The position numbers and the translations under genes were made by a program. DNA of 64,000 nt from Holothuria scabra (Eukaryota; Echinodermata; Holothuroidea; Aspidochirotida; Holothuriidae): contig CM074189.1 of the NCBI GenBank assembly GCA_037179385.1, positions 22,207,020 to 22,271,019 on the forward strand, given 5' to 3'. This document shows, one piece after another, positions 1 through 12,789 of this stretch (positions are counted from its first letter, which is position 1; each line of letters begins with the position of its first letter). The notes beneath the pieces are model-generated. The model made no database searches. It was not told the origin of the DNA and worked only from the letters and a program-made list of their open reading frames with translations.

Positions 1-3000
1 TGTTGTTGTGCCCCTCCCTGCAGAGTCGTTTTTTCAAAAGATATTGATAATGAAAATAACATTAAATGAGGGGAAGTCTGAAGCTGGCAAAATTTTTGGC
101 ACTTGGACAACCGGTTTATTCACCAGAATTGATCTAAGGAAGCTTTTCTCGACGCAGGAAAATGTCCCTTTTTGGTGTCACCAATGTTTTTGACTTTGTA
201 TAACATGCGCAAGTAAGGCTTATCGAAACGTCCAATATCTAACGACAGTTTCACATTTTTACGAACACTTTTTGTCAATTGTTCTGGTAAACTGTTTCGT
301 CAATACCTTAAATACATGAAAAGACCACACTTATTACACCCAGCTTTTCCCAGTTTCCCACTCTTTCTCATCCTTAGGGATATGACCCTCTCCCTCTAAC
401 CCCCCCCCCCTCTCCACCAAGCCAGCTTTCAATCGTTTCGTGATGTTCCAATATTACTGTAGAGTGCAATCGATTTCTCCTCACCGTGGCGCTTGGTACG
501 GGACTGGCTGCAAACAGAGAGTTGCGGAAACATTTACTATAAAAAAAAAAAAAAAAAAACTAAATATGAAAAATTCCAAAAATTCATATCTTAGGATATT
601 GTGTATACAAGCATTTTGCCACAGCATAGTACACACACGCACACACACAGACACACAATATCACTGAACATCACAAAAGTTCGTTCTTAGCTTTCGGCAA
701 GTAACCAATCACAAGGGGAACATGTGGCATACACAAGTCTTCTTTGAGCCTCACCTGGAACATCTTCTCCAGTGCTACAAACTATTCCTGCATCTTCGTA
801 GTGATAACAGTTTATATATCTGCTGTGATTACAGCTCAGTAAATCAGTCTCCTCTCCAGTGCATTTTACATCATCCAGGTGAATTGGACCAGATCCTTGA
901 CCAAATGCCGCATACCTGAGAGCTCCAATGGCCCCTGGGAATCCCAACTGACGGCACGCTACATATGCATCGATGATATCCAATAAGTCATGGCAAACTG
1001 TTCCCCACACACCATCTAAAAAGATTTCTAGGCGACCTTCATTATTATCAGCACCACCAACCAAGCGAAGAGATCCAACTTGTGATGGCGAATCTATAAA
1101 GGATTGAAAGAAACTAAATGCAATGAAATTTTAAGTGACAATTATCACAAGGGGTTCACGACATTAATACAAGAAACTGAAAAGTCTTAAAGATTTTTTG
1201 CAGAAAAGGGAATTTTCCTTTTGCTTTTGTTTTCTGCTGACTTGAAGAATTTCCTTAGAAAATTATTTTCTTAACCATACTGAACCCGCATACCAAATAT
1301 GAAATTCCTTTCCTACTTGAAGATATTTTGTTCAAAAAATTTTTAACCTCTTGTGCTCTCGTATGACCTCTGATAATCTTAAATTTGACCTCTGATGATC
1401 TCAAATTTGACCTTTTGTGAACTAGCTGATCTCTCATCAAGGCAAATTTCTTCCTCTCATTGTGTTTAACAAGTCCGTCAAAATTGTACTCCCGGGGAAA
1501 ATAAATGACCTTTAACCTGGACCAAAACAATAGGCTTCCTCAAAATTGCAATTTTTTAAACCAAACATGCAAAAAGCCCATTATTGCCATCTTGAGATAA
1601 AGTGTTAACTTAAGCCATTCAAGCCTGTAGCCAAGGTACTGGAGGAAACTAAGGTACTGGAGGGGTATAACGTTTGGGGGCGGGACGGGCAGGGACGAGG
1701 GAAAGTCCTTTTAGATGACAAAATGAGTTCATGTATTAAAAGCAAACATCAAACTCTCTAGAGGGATAAAATTGAACACCGAAGCCACTAACGAGTTTCT
1801 TCAAATGGCCCTTGACTGCATCCAAAAATGTATCGTTCTACCTCTCAAAATGACAAATCAATATACCCAACATGAAAGATGTCAGTCATTGAATTTCCTA
1901 TGTCAAAAGGCGTCGGTCACTGATATTTTGGAATATCATGTTTACAAGCCCTTTTCGAGGTTTTCGTAGACTAAACTTTAGAGTTGAAAGTTTAAAGCCT
2001 ACACTTGTAAGCCTAACGTTTAAAGCTGTAACTTTAGAGTTTTACGTTTAGTGTTATATCCAGAGGCATAATTCAAACGTTGCATGAAAGGGGCCGAGAT
2101 GTTGAATTTCTACGGCCAGGACTTAGTCATATGGGGTCGCTAATTGCTGCAGTCATGGTAGTGTCCCTTTATCGCAAGGGACGCAAAACAGTATCATAGC
2201 CACCGAGGATTTGGTGTCTATACCTTAAGAGGTCACACCCCTCCCAAAAAGAATTAAAGCAAATTTTTCCAATTAATATTTCTGTACCCTCTTGCTTGAG
2301 AATCGAACTTCCTATTTAATTACGTAACTTTATCATCATGGAAAACTATTTAATGTATCCTTTCCATTTGTGTCTAAAACTTTCGCCCTTCCAGACGTTG
2401 GCATTAATGTTATTTATTCTGAATAACCGGGCAGCTTCCATATAATAGCTCTCTGAAATAACGTTAGAAATGTATTTACATTATTCATCGACCCAATCAG
2501 GTTGATTTTTCGTTGCCCTGTGCGTGCTGGATGGTAAGTAAGGGGGAGCACCTTGATTGAAGAATGCAAAAAAATGTTTTGGCTTAATATCCTTTTTAAT
2601 AGAATCTTTCAAGAAAAATCAAAAGCCTAATTAGATGACCAAGGGGACAGATTTACCTTGTTGGTTGACAGCGCATCCAAACCGTTTAGGGGAAAATGTT
2701 TCACGACAGCTTAATAAGGAAATATCGGCCCACTGTTCCAGCAGTTGCCACCATTCCAAAGACTTACGATGTGGGAACAGGGAGAGAGTCCCCCCCCCCC
2801 CCACACACAGCATAATTTTAAAGTCAGGCAGAAACCAGGAAAACATGAAAACATCGGCCATTTTTTTTTTTTGAGTTTTTAAAAATTTAAAATGGTTTTA
2901 ATTACACAGAAAGTTCATAGGCGTGCCCGAAATTTAAAAGCATATTCCCTAAAAGCGTAGAAACAACAAAGTTACGTTTATGTTTTATGAAAATTCAACA

Positions 3001-3335
3001 AAAATAAGAACACTCGCGACACAGTCGGGAAGTAATTAAAAAAAAAAAAGAAGCTTGCCCGAAAACCGCAGAATAACCAGAAAACAAACATGCTTTGTGT
3101 TTCATTGCCGATGGAAAGAGACAGCATTGTACCAAGGAACTTGTCGGAATGGTATACATTTTACAACATTACATTAAAATAATTTTGCCGGCCCCAAATG
3201 ATGTTCAAAATTTCACTCAAAAAATGTAGTTCATCTATTTACTAAAAATGAGATCTCTGACATCCCTGACCATTCTTGGGTTATCATGTTTACAAGGACT
3301 GTAACGGTTTTACCTCAAATATGATCCCAAAAGGT
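1..3335. repeat. Duplicated block S, copy A, first part (SRCR exon and flanking introns)
   Basis: This stretch aligns almost end to end with 34790-38130. The match includes the SRCR exon, the intron on both sides of it and long non-coding tracts such as the TGACCT-rich runs near 1370-1520. The similarity already exists at base 1, so the block probably begins outside the window. A hAT element interrupts it at 3344. It resumes at 5061-5215, and a further part lies at 13890-15600. Apart from the exon at 755-1093 I see no coding sequence here. Confidence 0.85.
755..1093 (-). CDS. SRCR domain exon (copy A), phase 1-1, of a secreted multi-SRCR gene
   Basis: The exon encodes one complete scavenger receptor cysteine-rich domain, an extracellular ligand-binding fold. 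On the minus strand it opens after a pyrimidine-rich TTTATAG acceptor (AG at 1094-1095) and closes before a CAG|GTGAGG donor (GT at 753-754). Both introns are phase 1 and the exon is 339 bp. The domain begins around VGSLRLVGG. It shows the family landmarks GTVCHD, ACRQLGF, the CTGEE segment and EDAGIVC. Six cysteines lie at about residues 34, 47, 78, 88, 96 and 106, the group A pattern, whose known disulfides are C2-C7, C3-C8 and C5-C6. Where copy C has Tyr-Trp after Cys-His-Asp, this copy has Leu-Leu, losing a usually conserved Trp. The upstream exons are at 35323-35658 and 57161-57236; downstream exons must lie beyond the left edge. The domain call is near certain. Expression of this particular copy is inferred. 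Confidence 0.9.
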
Positions 3336-3343
3336 CTCCTGCC

Positions 3344-5052
3344 CAGTGGCGTAGCCACGGGGACGGCCTGGGGGGACCTATCCCCCCAGATTTTCTTCAG
3401 GCCCCCAGACTTTTTTTGCCTCCTGATAAGGTAATTGAGAAAAAATAAAATGTTTGAACGGAAATAAACTTCGAAGTATTTCCTTCAATGGAAGTAAATA
3501 AATAAAATGTGTAAAAATTAAGAAAACATGCATGAATGTGTGCAAAACACATTTTGTGTGCACGTATGAAATCAAATAGAAACCTCAAAATGATTACTTT
3601 CACTAGATTAGATACCGTATATAATCTGCCCTGTCGTTTATTGCATTACACTTCGGAGATGAAACTAACGTTTCGACGGCAAACTCAAATTTGATTTTGT
3701 TACGTTTAGACCCTTTCTGCCTTTCGGATGGCTGGTTGATTTACTGAAAACAAGGCAATCATACACTGGAGACCATTCTAACACGACCATTCATATACTT
3801 TATCATACACTAAATATGCCTTGAAGGCCCTGTTCTCTCACCCGAAACAGTACCAATTCCCCTAACCTTCCTCCCACAATTGTCTGAAATTCATCCTCAT
3901 CCAGAGGCAATCTCATTTGATTGCTTCGAGTCGAGTATAGAAAAGCTCAATGTTTATAAACAAAACACTCTCAGTACAGTTTATGCTGTGTAATAAAAGC
4001 TTTGGTACTATGCATTGTTTGAATTAGCTGTCAATCAAGGAGCTGAGCCATTGGAGAATTTCAGTACACCCCTACTGGTACTGCCTTCTAATAATTCTTC
4101 CCATCCATCCCTAACAATGGATACAGTGCCACCGTTGAACGATTTTTTCGACAAGTCCTCTTTTTACTAGTTGGCACTGGCGTCCGGGCGGATTTTTAAA
4201 ATGTCCACAAGGTCCGCATTTCCTGTGTTTCCCGCATGATCTTTACTTCTGCTTTGCGGTTTAAATATTTTGAGAGACTTACTCGTAGTATTTTAATGTT
4301 GACTACATAATGTACCGATGGCTGAACAAATACTGCACCATTTGCATCTAAACACCACTAAAAATCGGTAAACGTGTCTTTGGTAGTATGTATGTCACAT
4401 GTAAAATTTAAAATTATTTTGAAAATTTTCATGCTCCCCAAATAGGAAAATCCTAAAACGTAGGCCTATAATCAGTTCAAAGTTTTGCCAAACAAAGGAC
4501 CATCTTGCATCTAGCAAATCTAACGCAAAGAAAGTTTCTCGGGGGGGGGGGGACACAACTAATTTTGTTTTTCCTATTGAAGCTGAAATCTATTCAAATA
4601 TTGCCGCATTTGCGATCTACGTTCTCCTGAAGTTCACAATTTTTCCCAAGAGAAAGGGAGATACTAGTTCCTTTTGGTCTCATTCCCCAGGCCATGGCAC
4701 AGATCAGAAGTGTCCGGATTTTGGGTCCCTAGAAAGTGTATGTATTATCATTTTTCATAGATTGATTCTTTATTCACACTATTTCAGAAGTGGCAGACAT
4801 GAGATTCGTATTTCAAGGCTGGGTACATCCAGCTTAAAACACGCGGGAAGTGCCGTTTCCAGCCATTCAGAGGGTTTTTAAAACCGAAACCAAAAGTTTC
4901 TTGTACGCTCCGCGCCAAATGATGGTGGCGCTCTGCTTAGATAGTCTTGCCGCGCCTGACCCTCAAAGGTACCAGCCCCCCCCCCACTTGTTACCTAGCC
5001 CCCCCCCCCCCCCCCCAAAAAAAAAAAAAAATCCACCCTGGCTACGCCGCTG
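3344..5052. mobile_element. Non-autonomous hAT-type DNA transposon
   Basis: The left end reads CAGTGGCGTAGCCACGG and the right end is its inverted match (CCCTGGCTACGCCGCTG). Eight-base direct repeats flank it: CTCCTGCC at 3336-3343 and CTCCCGCT at 5053-5060, matching at six of eight positions. Block S copy C has an uninterrupted GGTCTCCCGCTTC at the same place (near 38130), which confirms an insertion. Ends beginning CAGTGGCG with 8-bp duplications are typical of hAT. No transposase reading frame remains in its 1709 bp. It carries long C runs near its right end and a segment around 4130-4480 that also occurs in the element at 7478-7802, so it is probably nested. Confidence 0.8.
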
Positions 5053-5060
5053 CTCCCGCT

Positions 5061-5215
5061 TCTATTTAAAACCTACTTAGTAAAGGGTATTGATATGTCA
5101 AGTATGACGTTCATTAAGGTTACTTCTTTTGAGATATTCTGATTACAGGTAAGGTGTCATATATGCACAGACATACCAATTTACAAAGACAAACACACGC
5201 GAGGGCAAAGATTTC
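5061..5215. repeat. Block S copy A, fragment between the hAT element and block X
   Basis: The fragment continues block S directly after the hAT target duplication and matches about 38135-38270. At about 5215 the match stops and block X begins. The same S sequence starts again at 13890, so roughly 190 bp of S (3285-3343 plus 5053-5215) is present on both sides of X copy 1. Confidence 0.75.
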
Positions 5216-6451
5216 CTACCTAAATTATTCCTAGTTCCTCCCATAATTTCCTTGAGCTCTTCATTCCACAGTTGTATACCACATTAAATTGTTCACAGAC
5301 TTATCGAGAGGAGCGTCGAAGTCATTGAAATGTTATTTAATCAGTGAACTGAGATATTCTGCGTCTTTTGCACTTGATTGTAAACAAAGATCATTCAGCA
5401 ATTACGGAAATTAAGAAGTACTTTGCTTTAACCTAAAAGATATACTTAGGTAAAAAAACCACAGAACCTGATTTCGGAAGATTATCCCCTTTCCCTATAT
5501 ACCCTTTTCTTGTCTTTGAGACAGTCAATATTTTCTACACAGTATGTTGTTGTGCCTGAGTAAAGAATCTGCACCAAAATAAAACTTTTATCAATTTAAC
5601 ATCGTGCTTCAGTAGAATAACGTCGACGGGGACCCATAAGGCAGGTTGTGAAAGTACTTATATTCGATAAACTTGTCTGAAACTCGCATTTCAATCAAAC
5701 AAAAATGGCAGAACGCAGCCGTAGTGCTCGAAAAAATTGCAATTTAAGAACAAAATGCTCCTTTCGGATCTATTGCATGTCACATGAATCGCAAAATATA
5801 TTTACTAGTGTACTAATTACAACAAAAAAGGAAATCGGGTACTACATATTATTCTCTTAACTGATCAAATATTGGTTGGACATTGAATATGATGTCCCCT
5901 CCAAAAATGTGGGGAGCATGTCCCATCCCGCTCTCACCCGTGCTCGCTGCCTGAGGTCCCAATACTGATCTGGCATGCAGGTTATCAATGGAAATATGAA
6001 ATGCAAAATTTCAGCACTCTTTTCGCTCGTTCATTATGGTATGCATTTTCCAATGAACAATATTTAGGTAGTGGTAGCACATTTCAAAAGTATACCGGTA
6101 TAGACAGTGGCCCTTTCGTTTACGATCACACCACCTGTGAATTTTATATAGGAATGCTAACATGTTGGTATTCTTTAACTGCAGATATAATACCTTATGA
6201 GGTTAGCACTGCTACTTGAGATTCAATATGATGGTAGATTATGAATCAAAAGCGGCATCTTTTTATTTTCGAATGTCACTTTCTTTTTCAGTGTGTCTAT
6301 AAGGTCGTTCAGGCCTCTTATCATGTGCCTCTACTTATTCTTCTTCGTCCAAAATATTTCTCATGTATTTATTAGTTCCCTACTCATATTGAGTTCATAT
6401 TGTGTTGAAAAACTAAATAATATTTCATTTTTGCAACGAAAATTGGAAATT

Positions 6452-6500
6452 GTGAGGGCCGGTGATATGGCCTCCCCCTCCCCTTGGTGACGCCACTGGA
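6452..6500. mobile_element. Short hAT right-end remnant
   Basis: Relative to the equivalent places in X2 (29520) and X3 (49030), this copy has about 27 extra bases ending CTTGGTGACGCCACTG, the inverse of a CAGTGGCGTCACCAAG hAT terminus. No left end remains. It looks like the scar of an internally deleted hAT element. Confidence 0.45.
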
Positions 6501-6839
6501 AGAACGTAATCTTTTGTCAACAAACTCAAGAAGATCAACGGGGAAGTAAAGATAATCGAGGTTCCTTTTTTGTGACACGAAAATGTATGATTATCCTACG
6601 GAGTGCCAAGCATGTCACAACTGTATAATAATTCCTACATCAAAAAGGGTAGCATGTTAAAAAAGAAATCAGCATGTTAGAACGTTTTTATATTGTCAAA
6701 AGGTATTATGACGTCACCCAGTCACAGCCAGTATGTAGTTACATACATCTAGCTTTGGATGTTTGTTTTCATCGCGCTCTTCTTGTCGTGTGCGAAGTGT
6801 AACAAAAATATCGGACAAAATATCAGCATGTCAAAAACA

Positions 6840-8731
6840 AACTAGAAAATGTGGTTACGAAAATCGTAACCACTTACTGTCCATGCTTGTTTCTGTGCCA
6901 ACGTACTTTGGTACGTACTAAAGCTTAAAGGGTAAGAGCAGTCATTCCAAATTGAAGTAGTGTAGTAGACTGTCCAGTTTCATGATTGGCTATTGGGAGT
7001 CATGTGACAAAGTTTTTGTCTTCAAATGTGAAATTTACTAGAAATAACTGCTTGGTTTACCTTGAATATGAAATAGTTAAATCATAAAATGCAATGAAAA
7101 ATACTTTGAAGAAAAATAAGATGAAAATTGTGCATTAAACTTTTTCTTCGAAATAAGTTTGGAGGGACTGCTCTTTACACTTAATTGGAATATCGTCCCT
7201 TCACGTTTGTTGGCCGATGTGATATACCTGAATATAACCAATGAAGTACTGTGTTGGCTGCTTGTTGTAAATACCAATCCTTCGTTACTTTCGACTCGCA
7301 ATCAAGTGATACACATGAATGATGCAGGACTGTGCACTATTGCTCATAATGCTTATCAGGCTAATTGAAGAATCACCACCTAGGCCTATAGGCTATTCAT
7401 GCAACTTGCCGATGTAACGGCAGTGATTAACCGGAAGTCGCAAAGCACGCCTACAGTGCTCACAGTGGCACTGCAGGTAGGGTTACCAGACGTTCGGTTT
7501 TACCAGGACACGCCCTCTTTTTATTGTTTCGTGCTGTTGTCCGGACGGGTTTTAAAATGACCCACTATGTCTGGATTTCATGTATTTCTCACATGATTTG
7601 ACAGGTTTTCCCTAATTTTGCTTCAATCAAGTTAGAAGAAACTCTAATAAAAGCAACAAATATTGCACCATTCGCATCTAGACACCGTTGAAAAACAACA
7701 AAATTTCCAAACCCCTCACCCCTCCCCTCCTCTTAGACCCATCACCAGGGTGGCAATGCATGTCCTCTTTTCGAGAAAATAAATAGTCCTATGGTAACCC
7801 TGGTGCAGACAAAAAGAACAGTATAGACCCCTATGCTAATTCTGAGAATGACCATCATTCTGAGAATGATAACATAAACAAGCGGTGGGTCTTTGGACGT
7901 ATATTATGCCCATGGACTTCCTATATAAACATGGACAGAGAATCATGGGGAAATTGGTCGTCATGGCTCGAACCAAAAAGACGTAGCAAGATGTCACCGA
8001 CTGAAAGACCCATAAAAAGGTATGTATAACTCAGACTTCCTATATAACATTGCGGAGCAGACTGCACTAACGTCCTATGCATAGATTGTCGCTACCGTGC
8101 GTGCGATTACAGCAAGATGGCTGCCTGCTATGGTTTTGTGCCGCGTAGAGAAGGATAAGCTCTTATAACTTCTCCAGATACACCTAGCAAGCCTAAGTTA
8201 TGCCTTCTTAACTGCTTCCAAGAGAGAAATATAACAAGAGAGCTAACGTCAAATTCTAAGATAAACCCTAGATCAGTAGGTCTAGATGCGTACATAAATG
8301 CCATGGCTGTTCTCAGGCGGCGAACTACAAGCACTTGCGAGATACGACAGTACAGTGTGTGTGCCACAATACTACAATGATCTTTAGCTTGTTAACGTTA
8401 GCGTTTAGCGACACTGTACGTGTACGCGATATACTGCAGGTACAATGCGGCCGTTGTGTTATGAGCAAGTACATACGAATTTGACTTACTCAAGTATTTT
8501 TCACAAAACAATAAAATACATAAATGCCAAAATAAAACCCGCTCATTTTAGGCCATATCGTAACCAAAATTGACCATGAAGTCTCGTTCCCATCTTCATG
8601 ACTCAACCTACACAATGAGCTCGATTGTAGAGCAAACCACTCACTGAAAATCAAGAAACATTGAACGAAAGATATGTCCCTCGAAAATGAGAAGCGTGCC
8701 AAAGGTACTGTCCATGACGTCATGGACAGTA
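6840..8731. mobile_element. Copy-specific 1.9-kb insertion in block X1 with hairpin ends
   Basis: X3 (49460) and X2 (29935) run straight from TATCAAAAA to AAAACAGGGTGTC, whereas X1 has about 1.9 kb between these sequences. Near the left end is a hairpin (6851-6873, arms GTGGTTACGA and its inverse around AAA). The right end is a perfect 28-bp palindrome (8705-8732). Adenine-rich flanks make the target duplication ambiguous. A smaller DNA element sits inside it at 7478-7802. A short frame at 7933-8028 starts ATG just after a TATATAAA and reaches AAAAGGTATGT, which could be a donor, but I do not recognise the peptide. The superfamily is unknown. Confidence 0.55.
7478..7802. mobile_element. Small DNA transposon with TAGGGTTACCA-type ends
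   Basis: The left end reads TAGGGTTACCAGACGT and the right end is an inverted near match (ATGGTAACCCTG). The interior has no coding capacity. Part of it (7525-7690) resembles 4140-4370 inside the hAT element at 3344, including a shared run reading GCACCATT.GCATCTA. The target duplication is not clear; TGCA is the best candidate. A hAT-like MITE is likely but not proven. Confidence 0.5.
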
Positions 8732-8732
8732 C
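8705..8732. repeat. Perfect 28-bp palindrome with a TGACGTCA core
   Basis: The two 14-base arms are exact inverse complements (arm GTACTGTCCATGAC), and the centre spells TGACGTCA, the consensus cAMP response element. It is absent from X2 and X3 because it belongs to the X1-specific insertion. It may simply be the inserted element's terminus. Confidence 0.7.
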
Positions 8733-11700
8733 AAAAACAGGCTGTCAAAAACTGACAGTTACCGATACCCCGTAGTAAGTTCGAACTCTCACAGCATGAA
8801 CAGCACGATATCGTGGCAGCTGAGCTAGACCAGCTGGTCCAGCGCAATGTTTACTCTAAATAATGCTTTCGCAAACAGGGTTAAGCAGCTCCCATTAGTA
8901 AGAGAGTTTGTCACTTTGTTGATACGCCGAATTTGGCCCGAACACGCAATGGCTTCACCCGAAAACGCCCCTCACGCGATTTCCCTTCCGAAACGAAAGG
9001 GGCAACGGAAGAAAGAAAGTTGCTACTTTCGGTCAGCCTTTCATTCAGCTCAAATATTTGCACTAAACGTACTGATAGCTATCATCTTTATGGTAATATA
9101 GTAGTAATCAGATCTACTATTTTGCAGACTGCAGACCCAGAAGTTTCTAACAAGATGTTAGAAACTGCAAAACGTATCCTAACGTATCGTAGATAAAATG
9201 ATGAAAAATCGCCTATGTACATTTCTGAATTAGATAGAGAAATAAAAATTGTTTAGAATCTTAAAATTTAAACTTAAATATAATCGGTTAGCGCTTTCAT
9301 TGTCCACACTTAAGTATCTTTTCATTTTAACCTCATTATTTTTTGTATTCACAGTAAAATGCATTTGGCATATTTGATTGACCCAAAGTTAGTGTAGTAT
9401 ACGTATCGTACATGGTAATACGTATCGTACATGGTAACCGCTTGGCAACTCTCTGCCTCACCAAAGCCAAAAGCATTTAAATGAACAACCGAAGTAAGTT
9501 CACTGATTTTCCGTCCCCAAACCCACTGTTGTAATATTTGGCTTTTTAAAACACTCAGCATGCCGTTTCGTTCCCTCAAAATCAAGTACTGTAGTAGGAT
9601 GCTTCAAATTACCAACTAAGCTGGCTGCTTCCTCTTTCGATGGGCTGGAATTGCCGATACCCGATTCGTCTTCTGCAACTGCTGATCGCCAGTCATGTCT
9701 TTTTTCGTAGTGCAGAAAGAAGTCGCGGCAGAAAACTATTCATTTTTAACGTGCAAGAGAACCTCTTTTCCACGATTGGTCTTTATTCAAAACTTGCAAT
9801 CGCGATTGGATGAATAAGCCAGTTCATAGTTACATCAAAGTCGAACAGGTCAAAGGTAACAAGGGTATTCCCAATGTAAATGAGGCAACTGCACTTCGCC
9901 ATGATGACACTGCCAACACTACACGTTACTACGGTATCCACTATACAGTCTCCACAGTCTGCGGGCAGCTCTAACGAATAATAACTTGGCTATGGTAAAA
10001 GTAATATTGCTGAAGTAATACGGATTTACTTCGGCAGAAATACATTCTGTCTCGCAATATTTGCAATAATAGTTCGCAGGATCACGGGTGAAGTTGTGCC
10101 AGGCTTTCTCATCCGTAGACTAGCTTCCGTGTCCTGGAGACACAAGGTACGGTGATCGCCTTGCTCTTTCACAACTCGACTAGTTGCCATACTTTACATT
10201 CGAGTATTCACACTTTCTGTTGTACCATGAGGATATGAAACGTACATAGACAAAGCAGTACACAGAGAAACCTTAAATATTTCGGCATGCAATGGCCGAC
10301 TTAAGGTGACCAAGTTACTGAAACATGTACCACCGTGCGGAACTACGTGTTCAACTAGCCATTAATAACGCACAATACAGTATGAACTCGCATTGAAATC
10401 CCCTTGAATTTGTATGATAATCACACCGCTTGTATCTTGATATTTTTACGATTCGGTAACCTTTAGAAACAGGTTGTTTCTTGTCGAGAAAAACAAATAA
10501 CATTTTATTGGTTGATTAGAGATGAATTAAAGATTTCACCTTTGTTAGTGATCTAACAAAGGGAATCCAAAGTCTTGTATTGCATAGACATTTTTCGTAA
10601 CCGACTTCCCTCACGGAGGGCTAGCCAGTAGCCCAGGCCGCTATTAAGTTCCAGCACTAAGTTTCATATTTACACAGCGTTTGTAATAGAAAGTTTAAAT
10701 CAAGATTTTCTGTAAAAAATTAAAAATATTAACTTTAACTTTCAATTCCCGTAAGCCAGGTGACCGGCATTTTATTCTTTTGGAGAAGGGAAGCCAATTT
10801 GCTGGTTTAACATGGCAGTGCCCGACGCCGAATCATTGCCGCGAACAACATGTTTATTTTACCATAGGCTACCCCTATGACCTAAGACCTGACATGCACA
10901 GTCACAACTCTGAACTGGCTTATTCATAAATATTCAGGATGTCCCGCATGCGCTGAGAATAGCTTTTTAATATACTTAACATTCCCTAACCATTGTTTGA
11001 TATCTCAGTTCTTATCAAAGTGTCACCGTACGTTCCAATTCAGTAGATGTTTATCAAAGTCATTCAGTTTATATTTGGTAGCAACACAATAAGAATAAGA
11101 AAAAAAAAAAAACAAGAGAACGTCCACCAAAATTCAACTAAGAACGAACAATTGCTGTCTCGACTTAAACATGCGATGTGTTGGGCATGCCTGATATTCA
11201 GGATTTTACACTGGATATATATATATATATATATTTGTCATCTTGAGACTGCTCGAGTTGGTTTATTGACTACTCGTACCTGGGGAAGACTAGGGCTATG
11301 GATCGATTTGGTCTGGGGACGACTTGGCTTGTGCCGGTCGAGTTAGTTAAAGGACAAGTTGGTTTGGGGTCGACTTGGTCCGAAATTTGAAAACCTTCAG
11401 TTAACCAGGTATGGTGCAACAATATCGATGAAGTACTTTGGGAGTGTGTTAAGCAACGACAAATAAGTACAAGAGTAAAGTCTGTGCCAAACATTTGGAC
11501 TTGGATACTTCGTTCTTGGCCGCCAATAAAAGCGTAGGCCGCTTTCTGTTCATGGTTTATGATCAACTGGATTAACGGCTAGATTATACGTCAACTTAGC
11601 AAATGTTTTGCTAGTTCATGAATGCAAGAGGCATTTCATGCTGAATGCAACCAAGTGGAAAATAAGGTTTTACTCGTAATTCGCTTAAACCTGGACAAGA

Positions 11701-12789
11701 AGAGGCACTCGCTCGGCGATTACTTTTATGTTTACTCTAAGATTGTTATGCAATAAGCAAGAATCTCACTCAAAAAAGCAGCTTAAAGGAATTTTGATAA
11801 CGTTACCTATTGCTACATTCTGCGTTTTGTAGAATGCAATCTGCAAATTCCATGTCTGAAGTCTATGAAGTAGTAAATCCGAGTTCTTATACTCTGATTT
11901 CACTGGTAAATTTTGTGACGCTTCGCATACATGATGATCACACACGTGTAGCAAAAATAAAAGTTTTAGAGCAGCACACATTCAGACGAATTTAGAGGAC
12001 GAATGTGCCTTTTTGACATGTTAGATGTGGTTAGACTTGAAGAATCATGAATGTATTGAAGAATCATGAATGTATAAGAAAACAATTCTAACAAGCTGTT
12101 TTTTTTTTATTATCATACATTTATTTCAGGTATGCTTTTTTGTAAAGTAATATTTCCTGTTTCGGATGTGATGATGATTTTTTTTTTTTTTTTGATGTTA
12201 TAAACTTCTTATACATTCATGATACGTTCAACAATCCGTATTATCCCGGTGGGATTAAAGTTGGACAAGGTCCACCACTCTTTCCAGCCCCAACCATCTC
12301 ACTCACCTGGTTTATTCGATTGCGTATGACAGGTGCATGTAAGGGCAATGGAAACTTCCAACTACTCTAACTAACACACCCTCTCGAACACTTTGTTTTC
12401 ATTGTTCTGGAAATATGTTTCGTCATAGTTTTGGATATCATTACAGACCACTTTTTTCAAACCAGCATTTCCAAGTTATTCCCTCCCCTTGGTATCTACC
12501 CGCCCATTTGATCCAGGCAACTCCTGATCTTCTGGTCCTTTCCCTTTTCTCTTTTTCTTATTCATTTTAATCAAAATCATCCATCGGGGTTCTTATGAAA
12601 AATTAGCTGCGAACTCCTGCCTCCTACTCTTGATATGTAACTGGTTATCGTACTACATGTTCTCTATCTTTTTCGAAAATTCCACGAAACGGAGTTGAGC
12701 TCATGCGGGCATGTCTTTTTCAAAACCCACTTTTTGACGGGTTTTCCACTTAGCGATTGCTCCTGCAACCTACCTCGCCTGTCATTTCT

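Larger units (their letters stand above)
5216..12785. repeat. Duplicated block X, copy 1
   Basis: This stretch is colinear with 21540-33095 (X2, up to the point equivalent to about 9780) and with 47205-53500 (X3). Compared with X2 and X3 it lacks about 0.55 kb near 6390. It carries a private insertion at 6840-8731 and has a short (TA)n at 11216-11234 where X3 has other sequence. Short open frames at 5893-6219 and 8847-9101 have partial counterparts in X3 but differ mostly by amino-acid-changing substitutions. I do not call a gene anywhere in this copy. The boundary with S at 5215 and with the L1-like element at about 12790 is approximate. Confidence 0.8.

Noticed and set aside
5893..6219. Open frame in X1 with a partial counterpart at 47945-48211 in X3; length differences between the two are multiples of three.
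   Set aside because: Most differences change the amino acid, X2 has lost the frame, and no domain or splice site is seen. Neutral paralogous sequence explains it.
8847..9101. Open frame with a related frame at 49649-49897.
   Set aside because: The similarity comes from the block X duplication. The frames differ in length and start, and no motif is recognised.
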